NCBI GenBank assembly: GCA_905221605.1
Contig: CAJNDS010002103.1
Location: forward strand, 542,306-606,305
Length of the DNA: 64,000 nucleotides
DNA from: Symbiodinium natans
Taxonomy: Eukaryota; Sar; Dinophyceae; Suessiales; Symbiodiniaceae
Direction of reading: 5' to 3'
Shown: in pieces, positions 30,838 through 41,152 of the stretch
Numbering within the stretch: position 1 is the first letter of the stretch
Layout of the letters: every line of letters starts with the position of its first letter
Notes under the pieces: generated by a model
Databases searched by the model: none
Seen by the model: the letters and a program-made list of their open reading frames with translations, nothing else
Told to the model about the DNA's origin: nothing
Made by a program: the position numbers and the translations under genes

Positions 30838-30985
30838 ATCAAAAGGGCGCCCTTTTTGGGTTTTAAGGGGATGAGGAGGGAACCCCAACCCCTAAAAAAC
30901 GGAAGAAAGGGACTACTCCGGATCCTAGGAAGGGAAGTGACAGTCTCCATCTTGCCTCGTCTAAGTTGCCGGTGGTGTTCATGAC
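30838..30985. mobile_element. Diverged family A element beside an exon
   Basis: AAGGGCGCCCTTTTTGGG, GGGATGAGGAGGGAACCCC and GGGACTACTCCGG correspond to family A blocks. The next island (30935-30985) reads VTKVMNTTGNLDEARWRLSL on minus, a likely exon end touching the element. Confidence 0.45.
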
Positions 30986-31281
30986 CTTGGTCACCAGGAT
31001 TTTAAACCCTGAAACCCTACGACCCTAAAAACCCCCAAACCCTAAAACCCTAACACCTACACCCTAAAACCCTAAAACCCACACCCTAAACCCTACAAGC
31101 CCTAAATCCCAAACAGGTTCAACCCGGCACTGGCAGGATGACTTGAAAGCTCAACGGATTTTCCTAAAATTAGGGTTTAGGGTTTAGGGTTTCCCTCCTT
31201 TACCTTTTTGGAGTTCCTACTACAGCACGGACCGTGATACTACGGTTAGGGTTTAGCGTTCGGATACCCCCCCCCCCCCAG

Positions 31282-31412
31282 AACTGGCCCCAAGTGTGCA
31301 GCTCCTGTCTCAGCTCGGAAACTCGCGCTCAACCATGGGACCATGGGCTCGTCGCAGACATGCCAACAATCTGGGCCGCAAACCACTGCCGAAGAAAGCC
31401 TGGAAGAAGAGG
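31282..31412 (+). CDS. Basic plus-strand exon
   Basis: Acceptor C(13)AG|AA and donor AGG|GTTTTTGG enclose 43 codons plus 2 nt. It reads LAPSVQLLSQLGNSRSTMGP, then WARRRHANNLGRKPLPKKAW and KKR. The basic C-terminal part could be a nuclear signal or nucleic-acid contact (inference). Confidence 0.6.
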
Positions 31413-31999
31413 GTTTTTGGGGCTTCGGGTTTAGGGGTTTCTGAGGTTTGGGTTTTAGGCAAGAAAGCCTGAAACAACAGGTTTTTTGGGGTCACAGGCT
31501 TCGGGGTGACGAAGGCTTAGGGGAATATGGGATTTCTAGTAGGTTTAGTCATTCCGTCCCACACGCCCTGTGGCGTTTGCAAGTGAGCCTTATCGCTTCA
31601 GACGGGAGGACTGCAAGAACTCTGTGCTTAGAAAGCACTGGGCTTCCAAAACATCCTGAACAAGATCTCTTAATCCCAACATAGGCAAAAAGCGGCGCCG
31701 TGTTGAAAGCTATGGCCCCTCCTTGGTTGCCCTAAATATGTAAGTATTCTAGCAGAATTCCATAGATAAAAATGAACTTACCCCTAAACCCCACAGACTC
31801 TTAACCCCAAACCCATAAGCCCAGAATAAGCCCTCCGGCCATGTAAACCCTGCATACCCCATAAACCCTACGCCCACACAGGTCTTTCCCAAAGTCGGTG
31901 CCCCCTAAAGTACCCCTGAAAGCAATATAAACCTTATGATAGGAATGCGAAAACAAGGGTTTAGGGTTTAGGGTTTAGGGTTTAGGGTTTAGGGTTCAG

Positions 32000-32108
32000 G
32001 GAAACCCCCTGCCATATTATTCTGGATGCGGACGCGAAGCAGCCAGCACAGTGCCAGAAGCTGCATGTCGCGGGAGGCGCCGTGACCTGGACTCCAGAAA
32101 AAACAGAG
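32000..32108 (+). CDS. Plus-strand internal exon
   Basis: Acceptor GGGTTCAG|G directly after TTTAGGG units and donor GAG|GTCGTT; 36 codons plus 1 nt. Reads ETPCHIILDADAKQPAQCQK, then LHVAGGAVTWTPEKTE. Here the intron 3' end is TTTAGGG, unlike the usual CCCTAAA. Confidence 0.6.
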
Positions 32109-32770
32109 GTCGTTGGGTGTTGAGTTTTAGGGTTTATGGGGTGTGAGGTTTATAGGGTTTAAGGTTCATGGGGTTGAGGGTCTATGGGATTTAAGGTAAT
32201 ATAGGGTTTAGGGTTCAAAGGTTTTCGTTTTTGTTGGGGTTTAAAGTTTATAGGGTTTTCAGGGGTCGTCGGGTTCAGGGTTTATAGGCTTCAGGGAGAG
32301 TCATGAGCCTACATGCGCCCAGCTCAAACAAAATGCCAACAAGAATGGGATGCTTTAGGGAATTTCAACAGGTTCAAACTTTATGAGTGTTAAGAGGCCC
32401 AGAAGGTTGAACGAGCTTATTTGGAGGCCTAGGGCTTTTAGGGCTTCGGGGGTTGAGTCTCTTGAAGCGAAGTAATTCGCAGTGTGGGCAAGCATACATG
32501 CATTGAGACGGTCGAAACCCTACGCCCTCTAACATTAAATCCCTAAACATTCCCGGGCCTAAACCCTTAGCACTAGAAGCCCTAAACCCAGGACTCTCAA
32601 CCCTATCAGCCCTACACCCTACACCCCAAAACTATGCACCCTACGTCACACTCAACCCTATTATAATCCGCAGTATATTCTCACTCTGAGCACCCCACAA
32701 ACTCGAAACATCGAGCCAACAAAAAACCAAAACTTTGCGGTGGGGGAGGGGGCAATCTGTCGGGGCTTCC

Positions 32771-33180
32771 CTAAACCCTAAACCCTAAACCCTAAACCCT
32801 AAACCCTAAACCCTAAACCCTAGACCCTAGACCCTAAACCCTAAACCCGAAACCTTAACTTTAGCCATTTTTTTTTGGGGGGGGGGGGGGGGGGGGGGGG
32901 CATTTTTCTCATTTTCAGGCAGAGCCGCAGCTGTTATCCGACACAGAGGCGCCAGGTCCGCCGAAGCCCTGGCAGCTCAACCAAGCAGTTTAGTATGGGT
33001 ACGGGTTCAGGGTTTAGGGTTTAGGGCTTAGGGCTTAGGGCTTAGGGCTTAGGGCTTAGGGCTTAGGGTTTAGGGTTTAGGGTTTAGGGTTTAGGGTTTA
33101 GGGTTTAGGGTTTAGGGTTTAGGGTTTAGGGTTTAGGGCTTAGGGCTTAGGGTTTAGGGTAGGGTTTTTAGGGTTTAGGA
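32771..33180. repeat. CCCTAAA, T(9)G(25), exon, then CTTAGGG/TTTAGGG arrays
   Basis: CCCTAAA at 32771-32852, T/G homopolymer at 32871-32900, then after the exon six CTTAGGG units followed by about ten TTTAGGG units to 33180. Confidence 0.85.
32919..32993 (+). CDS. Terminal plus exon with strong acceptor
   Basis: Acceptor TTTTTCTCATTTTCAG|GCA is the best polypyrimidine-tract site in the window. It reads AEPQLLSDTEAPGPPKPWQL, then NQAV and a TAG. The stop sits at the start of the telomere-like flank. Probably the last exon of the plus gene with 31282 and 32000. Confidence 0.6.
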   Translation, partial: AEPQLLSDTEAPGPPKPWQLNQAV

Positions 33181-33730
33181 TTTCGGGTACAGGGTACCAC
33201 TTGCTGTGGAAATACCCATATATACTCAAACAAGGAAGCCGCCTGAATTGCTGAGCCTGAGTCCGTTTCCACTTAGGAAGGGTTTAAGACGCAAGGCTTC
33301 AAATGATAAAATGTGAGGAGCCCAGGATGTAGCTTCACCAAGAACAGAAAGTTGCGCCCTACTTCCGAGAGACTTCTCTGGATAAGAGGTTGGCCTAAGG
33401 CCTACGCACCATAAGCCTCTAGATGCTCCATGGCTTGTCACCCACTGCATTTAGAGTTCGAGGTACAGGGTTTTTGACCCTTAACCCCAAAGACACAGCG
33501 AGATCTCACACTGACATCAAGTCTGAGTGCAGCAACATGTTGAAAAAGTCATGGCCTAGGGGTATTTTGTGGCTTGCCACTTGGGGGTTCGGCCCTAAAT
33601 TTCAACAATTCACGCTTCGGGGGGGTTTGGGCTTACGCAGACCGGGCTTCCTCGGCCGTTTTGGGCCCTCAAACCGTCAAAGAGTTTGGGGTTTAGGGTT
33701 CAAGGTTTAGGGTTTCGGGTTTAGGGTTAT

Positions 33731-33843
33731 AGTATTCCAATAAGGGGTCGGAACAAGTACTAATGGTGTTCCCTTATGGTACCTATACAATTATACTAGA
33801 ATAACACCCAAAACCTTGCTCCAATCATTAAGGCCCCGCCCTC
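33731..33843. mobile_element. Family D palindrome
   Basis: TTCCAATAAGGGGTCGGAAC, CCTTATGGTACC and AATCATTAAGGCCCC match the family. Confidence 0.55.
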
Positions 33844-33952
33844 TAAGGGAATGAAGAAGGGTTCAGGGTGTAGGGCTATGGGGGGGTTTACGATATTTGG
33901 GCTGGCGACATTGGGGTCCTTTTTCAGGCCGTGAAGCTTCCTTCAAGTAGGG

Positions 33953-34018
33953 TTTAGGGTTTAGGGCTTAGGGCTTAGGGCTTAGGGCTTAGGGCTTAGG
34001 GCTTAGGGCTTAGGGTTC
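33953..34018 (+). repeat. CTTAGGG variant array
   Basis: Seven consecutive CTTAGGG units after two TTTAGGG units. Confidence 0.9.
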
Positions 34019-34105
34019 TGTGGACCCAGTTTCTCCGACTGCCTCGCAATCGAGGATGAGGATGACTGGACTCCTCACAGGCAAGATCGACCATCACGGT
34101 ACTTG
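34016..34105 (+). CDS. Acidic plus exon (tentative)
   Basis: Plus reading CGPSFSDCLAIEDEDDWTPH, then RQDRPSR. The minus strand is also open. Borders unresolved. Confidence 0.35.
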
Positions 34106-34252
34106 CTTTGCGACCAGAACCCCAAAAAGGGCATAATATGGTCCAGATACCTGAGTAGGGATTATAGTACTACAGGGTGTTTGATCACAATTTCAGGGTT
34201 CATTTGGTCCGCAAAATCCACCCTAAACTCCTAGACCCTGCGCAAGTACCTA

Positions 34253-34351
34253 CGGATGTTCCCCCTTATACTAACAGTCCTGAATAGAGACTTTCATAGG
34301 GGGTACTATAGTCCCTATTAAGGACCGTTGGTCTAAGGGGGCACATCCCAA
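34253..34351. mobile_element. Family C palindrome, copy 2
   Basis: GGATGTTCCCCCTTATACTA and GGGGGCACATCCC are the ends; GGGGTACTATAGTCCC is in the core. The other copies are near 21892, 38238 and 48180. Confidence 0.65.
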
Positions 34352-35133
34352 CCTGCACCCTATAAGGGCTTAGATGGTCCAGACAGAAGACTATGAAAGG
34401 GAACAAATGCTGCAGATGGGACACAAGATACAAATTCTTAGTCCCCATGTCGTCCCCAAGTTGCCAGGGTAATTTAGCCCGAACGTTCTGAGGGCGAAAA
34501 AACTCGCGATGAAAAGCAATCCACTTTGCCTGAAACTAGCAAAAGCCGAAAAAAGGGAACTACACTTACAGGGGTTTAGGACACAGGTTTCCAGAGGAAG
34601 CGTGCAGCTTGTAGGAATCAAAAGCATACGCACTTTTGGTTAATCGGGGTTAGAAGGGGAGTGAAGCAAAGGTAATATATATATATATATATGGCTGCAC
34701 TCTGCGCAAATAAAGACCCTAAGCCTAAACCCAAGAATCCACACCAAGCATGGCGCCTCTCATCTTTGTCCGCCCCTCCCGCCCACAGCCAGACACCTGC
34801 AAAAAGTGTGTTGGCAAAGGGCCACAACCTGAATCCCGAACCGTCCGGGGTTTAGGGTTTAGGGTTTAGGTTTAGGGTGTAGGGTTTAGGGTTTAGGGTT
34901 TAGGGTTTAGGGTTTAGGGCCCAAAAACCCTGAACCCTAAACCGTAAACTCTAACCCCAAACCCCAAAGCCCAAACGTCAAAACCCAAACCTACAACCTG
35001 AAACACGTGGCCTCCTTAGGGCAGCACAAACTGATTCCGAAACATGCTGGGTACATGGGTTGAGGGTTTAGGGTTCAGGGTTCAGGGTTCAAGGTTTAGG
35101 GTTTAGGGTTTAGGGTTTAGGGTTTAGGGTTGA

Positions 35134-35255
35134 GAGGGGCCAACCTCTCAGTTCTGAGAGATCATCACAAGACGGCTGGCCTTCCGTCCGAGTTGTGGAC
35201 CATAGGGATCCGCCGACGTGAAGTACCTCGAATCGATACTTCGGTTCGGCCTTAA
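35134..35255 (+). CDS. Plus-strand exon with stop
   Basis: About 40 codons open to TAA: GANLSVLRDHHKTAGLPSEL, then WTIGIRRREVPRIDTSVRP. TTTAGGG arrays flank both sides. Function unknown. Confidence 0.5.
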
Positions 35256-35310
35256 AGGCCCAAAGGGTTTGGGGTTTAGGGTTTAGGGTTTAGGATTAGG
35301 GTTTAGGGTT

Positions 35311-35421
35311 CCCAAAGGGTCCATGTACCTAAACAGGGAACACTTGGGCTTTAAACGTACTAGTGCTTCCTACATAGGGACTTTGAGGCCCAAGTATATA
35401 AGAAGGTGCATGGATGCTGAG
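35311..35421. mobile_element. Family B palindrome, copy 5
   Basis: CCAAAGGGTCCATGTACC and AGGTGCATGGATGC ends; ACTTGGGCTTTAAACGTACT and GAGGCCCAAGTATA inside. Confidence 0.6.
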
Positions 35422-36400
35422 GGAATGAAACGCCAAGGGCTGAGGGTTTGGGGTTTTAGGGTTCGAGGGCAGTAGTCTGATCCGCTTCTTGGGAAGCCAG
35501 TTGCAGGCTCACAGGTCGCGATGTCTGCTTTTTGGCCTATAGGCTTCTTGCAAATCTCATTGAAGATTCATAGGTCTTGATATCTGTTTGTTGGTCTATA
35601 GCTTCTTTTGGGGAACGAGTCGATGAGCTTTGTTGTTGCTGGCTGCTATCTGGCTAACTGGTGCCTTAGCCATAGGGCCTAAGCGTGAGTAGCGAGTGAA
35701 GTGTAGGTCTGCGGGTTGAGGTAGGGACTGCCGCAGGGATTGTTTCCCTCAAGGTCAGGTAGGGGTTGATGGGTAGCTACAGCTGGGGTTAAGAGTAGGG
35801 TCGTCACTGTGGAATCCGGTGAGAAGCCCGTGTGGCAGGGCGCGTAGTTACTCACAACCACCCATGAACCTTCCAAGTAGTTTCCATAAGAAACCTGACA
35901 CAAAAGATGTGTATGTTAAACAAGGGGATCCCCTGATAACCACCAAAATACGATAATTCGAACTAGGGGTCTCCCCACTTTCCTTGGGAAACCCCATATC
36001 CCTTGCTCGCCGGAATGAGCTTTTAAAGGGCAGGCGGCAGGACTACAAGGGTACCGCAGGTTCAGGGTAGGGAAAGTTGTGCCCATAGGGCTTGGGGTTA
36101 GGCTCACGCACTCGCTACAAGCCGCCATACAAGGCTGACGAAGGGGACTCCGAGTCTGTACTAGGGGGGCTTTGGGGTTTTGTGGGGTTTGAAATGCGCC
36201 GTAAGTGGGGCTTACGACTTGCATGTTCCAGCTTGTTGAAAGGTGCTGTTGGCTTTGGGGTTTGGCAGGGTTTAGGGTTTAGGGTTTAAGGTTTAGGGTT
36301 TAGGGTTTAGGGTGCAGGGTTTAGGGTTTAGGGTTGGGGTTTGGCAGGGTTTAGGGTTTAGGGTTTAGGTTCTAGGGCTGCTTAGTCGAATGCAAGGTTG
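35422..36400. other. No clear gene
   Basis: Includes a possible palindromic unit at about 35735-35885 (AGGTAGGGGTTGATGGGTAG versus ACCCATGAACCTTCC) and TTTAGGG arrays at 36265-36370. Open frames here give no recognisable protein. Confidence 0.35.
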
Positions 36401-36482
36401 AAACCACGCACCATGCTCCAAAATGCTCAGGGGTCGGCCGGCAGTCCCTGCTGAGGACGGTCCAGGAGATGATTTGCCCTGA
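36400..36482 (+). CDS. Possible plus exon
   Basis: Plus reading HAPKCSGVGRQSLLRTVQEM, then ICPE. The minus frame is also open. Low confidence. Confidence 0.3.
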
Positions 36483-37000
36483 AAGGGGTCTAGGGTTTAG
36501 GGTGCAGGGTTTAGGGTGCAGGGTTTGGGTTTAGGGTTTAGGGTTTAGGGTTTAGGGTTTAGGGTTTAGGGTTTCGGTGTCCTAGTGGCTGAGTTCCCTG
36601 ATCCAAAAAGAGGTTAAACTCTTAATTGTGGTAGCACTGTATTCTCTCTCTCTCTGTATAAATAAAATACGTGTACTATGTTACATATAGTACATGCGTT
36701 GGAAGCTATGATGATGTATAGGCACCTGTTTTGAGGCGAGAGTTCAAAGAAGATACTTGTTGTGAGTTTCCTAAAGTGGGGTACGCCCTTTAGTAGACTC
36801 CCGCTGACAAGGACACCGAAAAAAGACCCCCATTTTTTCTTGCGGACCCCCCCCCCCCCCCCCCCCCCTACAGTTGGAGCCTTAGAGAAATGAACGCCCA
36901 AACCCTAACCCCTAAACCCTAAACCCAAAACTCTAAGCCCCTGAAACCCTAAACCCTGAAGCCTATAAACCCGAAAACTCTAAACCCTAAAACCCTAAAC

Positions 37001-37098
37001 CAACTCTCGTCGCAGAGCTCAGGCCGACACAAGTACGTCTTTCCACTTTGGCACGTACCGCAGAGCGCGATGGCCTCGGGCATTGTGAAAGCATGTCC
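37001..37098 (-). CDS. Cysteine-containing internal exon
   Basis: Minus reading HAFTMPEAIALCGTCQSGKT, then YLCRPELCDES, with donor TTG|GTTTAGGG merged into the array. The spacing C-x2-C-x8-C-x4-C could bind zinc (inference). TTTAGGG at right. Confidence 0.55.
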
Positions 37099-37598
37099 GG
37101 GTTTAGGGTTTAGGGTTTAGGGTTTAGGGGTTCAGGTTTAGAGTTTAGGGTTTAGGGTGTTTTAGGGCTTAGGGTACAGGATTGAGGGTGAGGTTTGGGG
37201 GTTCGTCGGGGGTCAGGGCTTAGATTTTTACTTTTTCCAACAGGTGATCGCTCCGGAATGGGCACTGATGTCTACTGAAATCTGAAATCCGACAAGCCCT
37301 GAGGATCCGCGTACTATGTAGTTTATACTTTGGGCCCAAAGATATTACATAGGAAGACCTGAACCACAGCCTCAACCCAAAACCCAATCAAGGCCCAAGT
37401 ATATAATTACTCCAAATCATACCCAAACCCTAAACCCTACACACTCTACACCCCAAACCCATAACTAGGTACACGGACGCTTACAGCTCACTCACACCGG
37501 GAGCCACGCCACCACGCCGCGCCTCGGGGCACCAAGGTCTCTGTCATCGTTTTGGGGTTTCGGTATGTAGTTCCGTTTTGGGTTAGGTAGAGGGGATT

Positions 37599-37829
37599 CT
37601 AGTATACTACCCCAAAAAGGTACTGCAAAGGAGCCTTTGGGTAGGGGTTTAGGCGGGGCTTGCAGGGTTTAGGGGATTTAGAGGTCAGTCTAGAGTTCGC
37701 TCTTTTTCTCTCGAGTGACCTCAAAGGGGTCCGTACCCATACCGTGGAATTTTTGGCCGCTAAGACTGCAATGGCCACACCCAGAAACAGGAACCCCAAA
37801 ACCCAAGTGTTCAGAGCCACGGGCAACAC
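37599..37829 (-). CDS. Possible membrane-segment exon
   Basis: Minus frame containing VLGFLFLGVAIAVLAA, a single hydrophobic stretch followed by a basic region (RSLERKRANSRLTSK). The plus strand is also open over the same bases, so this is tentative. Confidence 0.3.
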   Translation of the reverse strand: MLPVALNTWVLGFLFLGVAIAVLAAKNSTVWVRTPLRSLERKRANSRLTSKSPKPCKPRLNPYPKAPLQYLFGVVY

Positions 37830-38082
37830 GGGATGCCCATGTCATTCGCACATCATGACCATATATTATTCGTCGAGATAAACCTTAAACCCCCTAACCT
37901 TACACCCTACACACTAAACCTTAAACCCCTAAACCCCTAAACCCCTGCACCCCAACCATCAAACTACCCCAAGTTTGGGACCCCAACATGGACAACCCTG
38001 CACCCCTTACACCCTGAAGTGCCATCCCCCTAAACCCTAAACCCTAAACCCTAAACCCTAAACCCTAAACCCTAAACCATGT

Positions 38083-38186
38083 GCTCCGAGCCAAGAGCTG
38101 TCCCATGCTTTCCAATGCAGCGGCCGCCTCCGGACAAACCTCCAGCTTGTACCTCGAAAAGCACTCGTTCCAGTGGATATCTTTGG
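38083..38186 (-). CDS. Internal exon
   Basis: Minus reading DIHWNECFSRYKLEVCPEAA, then AALESMGQLLARST. Donor TG|GTTTAGGG; acceptor CCAAAG|. CCCTAAA lies directly left. Function unknown; possibly downstream exon of the RING gene. Confidence 0.55.
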
Positions 38187-38237
38187 CGGTAGGGATCGGT
38201 GTCTGTGTGTGTGTGTGTTGGCAAAATGAATGAGCAG

Positions 38238-38318
38238 GGATGTTCCCCATTATAGGGGATTCTAGTAGAGGGTCCGATAACCCCCATTCAGGACTGTAGT
38301 ATAAGGGGGAACATCCCA
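38238..38318. mobile_element. Family C palindrome, copy 3
   Basis: GGGATGTTCCCCATTATAGG and AGTATAAGGGGGAACATCCC ends; shorter core than the other copies. Confidence 0.6.
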
Positions 38319-38552
38319 ATTTGTTGAGCAGATCTCCTGGCTACACATCTTCATTTCGTATCTCCGGGCCTGCGGATAGAACTCACATGCCATGATGGTC
38401 AGAAGAAACCAGACAACGAACATCCAGTCCCCAAGCCCCTATGCCCAAAGCTGCCTGGCTACATTCATAGGGCAAGAGAAATCAAGGCGAATTCACCATC
38501 GTCTCTGATGCATGTTGGGTTCCTAAACCCTAAACCTAAACCCTAAACCCTA

Positions 38553-38872
38553 AACCCGCCTATGCTAGTCGTCCTTCGAGGCTTAGGCAACGACAAGTGA
38601 GTGTCCAGGTTAGCAAAGAAAGAAACGGCAGCAACCGTATGCTGCTTATTCTGCTGACTGTTCTTGCTGCTATTGTTGCTGTTATGGCTATTACTATGGT
38701 TGTTTATCAATGGCTATTTTTGACATTATGGTCACTGTGTGCTGTTATTCTTGTTGTCATTACTCTTATGGTGAGGCTTTTCCTCCGCGCCAAGTCATGT
38801 CCAGGCAGTTTTGGAGGTCGTGCCAAGCCCAGCCTGCGCGCCCAAGCACAGCAAGAGATGGCAAGGTTATAG
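38553..38872 (+). CDS. Two-pass membrane protein exon
   Basis: About 106 codons open on plus from the CCCTAAA edge to TAG. After a basic stretch (SRPSRLRQRQVSVQVSKERN) come two hydrophobic segments, LLILLTVLAAIVAVMAITMV and LTLWSLCAVILVVITLMV, then RLFLRAKSCPGSFGG and a basic tail ending QQEMARL. An ATG lies at about 38639 and a GTG at 38597. Part of the DNA is a degenerate GTT/ATT/GCT triplet repeat, which could fake hydrophobicity, but the frame continues well on both sides of it. Confidence 0.5.
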
Positions 38873-38914
38873 GGCTCAGAAGCTGACCTGTAGGTTCCAC
38901 ACACCCCTTTTTAC

Positions 38915-39131
38915 ATATGTATGTATGCATGTATGTACGTACGTATGTATGTCTTGTACGGATGCATGTGCGTATGTATGTATGTATGTATGTATGTATG
39001 TATGTATGCATGTGTGCAGTGTGCATGTATACATGTCAACATTTACATAAACAAATGAACATAAGTGTGTGTATATATACATATACACACATGCGCACAC
39101 ACCTATGTACCTGCATACATACATACATACA

Positions 39132-39167
<36 letters not shown>

Positions 39168-39195
39168 TATATATACATATAGATACACATATGGC
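38915..39195. repeat. (GTAT)n and (CATA)n tetranucleotide blocks
   Basis: GTAT at 38920-39020 and CATA/TATA at 39060-39190 in opposite orientation, able to form a hairpin. Confidence 0.9.
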
Positions 39196-39588
39196 CAGAA
39201 AAAAGGACCCTCCACTGACCCTCCCTAAACTTTAAACTCTAACCCCAAACCCTGAACCTTACCAGAATCTTGACCGGCCTTCACGTCCTTCCTAAAACCT
39301 CTGGTGGTTTAGGGATCCTCTCCTATACAGCCCAAATCAGAAAAAAAAAACTAAGCCCGTGAAGCCCTGAGCCATCCTGAGCCCGAAGGGGTCACCTTAA
39401 GTGCCCAATTTGTGTGTGCTTTGAAAAGAGGTTTATGAGGGATCCTACACCTGAAGGCCCTAAAAGAGGTGGGTTTAGGGTGATTCGGGGACTGTTGGGC
39501 ATCCTTAGCTGAACCCTAAACCCTAAACCCTAAACCCGAAACCCTAAACCCTAAACCCTAAACCCTAAGAAAGGGGAGGGAGGTGCAC

Positions 39589-39666
39589 CTCCGGAGCGAA
39601 AGACACGCCGCAGACCGGGCACACCCCTTCGCTCCAGCACTGAAGCAAGCACTCCACGTGGAACAC
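39589..39666 (-). CDS. RING-like zinc finger, C-terminal exon
   Basis: Minus, 26 codons, phase 0 at both ends: acceptor CTCAAG|GTG, donor GAG|GTGCAC. It encodes FHVECLLQCWSEGVCPVCG: the F-H-x2-C...W...C-P-x-C half of a RING-type E3 ubiquitin-ligase finger. The other half is in the next exon upstream (40089-40190). Left flank CCCTAAA, right flank TTTAGGG. Confidence 0.7.
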
Positions 39667-40088
39667 CTTGAGTTTAGGGTTTAGGGTATAGGGATTAGGG
39701 ATTAATTAGGGTTTAGGGTTTAGGGCTTAGGGTTTAGGGTTTAAGATTCAGGGTTGTTCTGTGCAGATGGTCCTAGAAGGTCCATGATGGTGGAGTTGGG
39801 TTTCTTGGGCGGTTCTCAGGGGCTTGTAGGAACTCTTCCGGCATCAAATTCGATGACGCGCTATGCCGAAGGGCGAAGGTGGGGTGAGGGGGTTTGCAAT
39901 TTCGTGCCCCCAAACGGAGACTGGTTAAGAACAGCCCTCTGTATACGCTCAAGAGACACCCGAAAACTGGTTAGTGACTGGTACAGTTACCACCAAATCT
40001 TCAACTGGGTTCATGGCTCAGTGGATGCGCGCACGTGATACTCCCCGTAAACCCTAAACCCTTTATAAATCCTAAACCCTAAACCCAC
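39667..40088 (-). other. Intron with telomere units at both ends
   Basis: 422-nt GT-AG intron in coding sense. It starts GTGGGTTTAGGGTTTAGG and ends with CCCTAAACCCTAAACTCAAG, so the ends are inverted. It contains no other clear exon; an open frame on plus (39754-40038) is inside it. Confidence 0.6.
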
Positions 40089-40190
40089 TTCAGACATGTG
40101 ATCCCCCTTGTCTGGCAGAGATACATGGCTGCATTTCCGGGGCCGCGCCCGATAGTCAGCTTCTATCGGTTGGCAGCAGCTCATGCACTC
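40089..40190 (-). CDS. RING-like zinc finger, N-terminal exon
   Basis: Exactly 34 codons, phase 0, acceptor GTGCAG|GAG, donor GAA|GTGGGT. Reads ECMSCCQPIEADYRARPRKC, then SHVSLPDKGDHMSE. Joined to 39589 it gives C-x2-C...C-x-H...F-H-x2-C...C-P-x-C, a full set of RING-type ligands with a long loop between C-x-H and F-H. E3 ligase activity is inferred from the motif only. Confidence 0.7.
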
Positions 40191-40393
40191 CTGCACCCAG
40201 GGGTGCATGCCACGTCACTCTCCCTCTAAACTGCTTGCATCCGACGCCACTCTTCTCCGGTACCCCTGAACCCTAAACCCTGAAACCCCTGAACCCTAAA
40301 CCCTAAATCCGAAACCCTAAACCCTAAACCCCTAAACCTTTAACCCTAAACCCTCAAACCTCAGCGCTTCATCCGAAAACCCACACACCTCAC

Positions 40394-40471
40394 GCCGGCC
40401 TGTGGCTGCTGCTCTAAGAAGACCTCGACATCCCCAAACTCCTGCGACAGGGGTGTCCAATGGTTTTGAGG
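40394..40471 (-). CDS. Exon upstream of the RING exons
   Basis: Exactly 26 codons, phase 0: acceptor GTAG|CCT, donor GGC|GTGAGG. Reads PQNHWTPLSQEFGDVEVFLE, then QQPQAG. The phase agrees with 40089, so it is probably the preceding exon of the same gene (203-nt intron). Confidence 0.6.
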
Positions 40472-40742
40472 CTACCTGGAGGTTTAGGGTTTTAGGGTTT
40501 AGGGTTTAGGGTTTAGGGTTCAGGGTTTAGGGTGCCGTACTTGGGGAGGTGCATGGGTAGTTCGGTAGCTACAGTACCGGGCTTTTTACACGAGAACCCC
40601 GAACAAAGCGGAAATAAGTGCCCCAAATCGTATCTCAGTGTTTGCCAGTGCAATATGTTGGGCTTGAGACTGGACAAAGCTGCATGGGTGCAAAGCGAGC
40701 CAAGACCTAGGTTTGGTGTTCATGACGAGACGAGTAGTCGTA

Positions 40743-40935
40743 GTATTCGTCGCAATTTGTAGTCGTCGTCGTAGTCGTAGCACAAGGGGTGGAAATAGTA
40801 GTCGTAGTCGTAGTCGTCGTCGTACAAGTCGTGATGGAGTGTAGGAGTCGAGTAGGAGTAGTCGTAGCAGGAGCAGTAGGGGTCGTCGTCGTGGTCGTCG
40901 TCGTGGTCGTCGCCGCAGTCGGAGGAGCATCATGC
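40743..40935. repeat. GTAGTC/GTCGTC triplet block
   Basis: Degenerate GTC/GTA triplets, giving false poly-Val, poly-Arg or poly-Thr frames. Confidence 0.85.
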
Positions 40936-41071
40936 ACCTCCTCATCATCCTCGCCATCGTCACCATCACCGTCAGCGGCATCAGAGCCGTAAGCCTAAAC
41001 CCTAAACCCTAAACCCTAAACCCTAAACCCTAAACCCTAAACCCTAAACCCTAAATCTTCGTAATCATCAC

Positions 41072-41152
41072 AAGCCAACCGTGGCAGGATGCCAAGTGCC
41101 CATCTCCGCTGTCCTCGAGGTTCGCTTTCATGGCTTGGAACCTTGCTGGGTC
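41072..41152 (-). CDS. Internal exon
   Basis: Minus reading ARFQAMKANLEDSGDGHLAS, then CHGWL before donor |GTGATG; upstream border near GGAAG| or CCCAG|. CCCTAAA lies directly left. Likely the same gene as the RING exons. Confidence 0.6.

Noticed and set aside
38876-39228. Tyr/Val/Met- and His/Thr-rich ORFs
   Set aside because: Readings of GTAT and CATA tetranucleotide repeats.
40586-40981. Poly-Arg/Leu/Thr ORFs
   Set aside because: Readings of the GTC/GTA triplet block.
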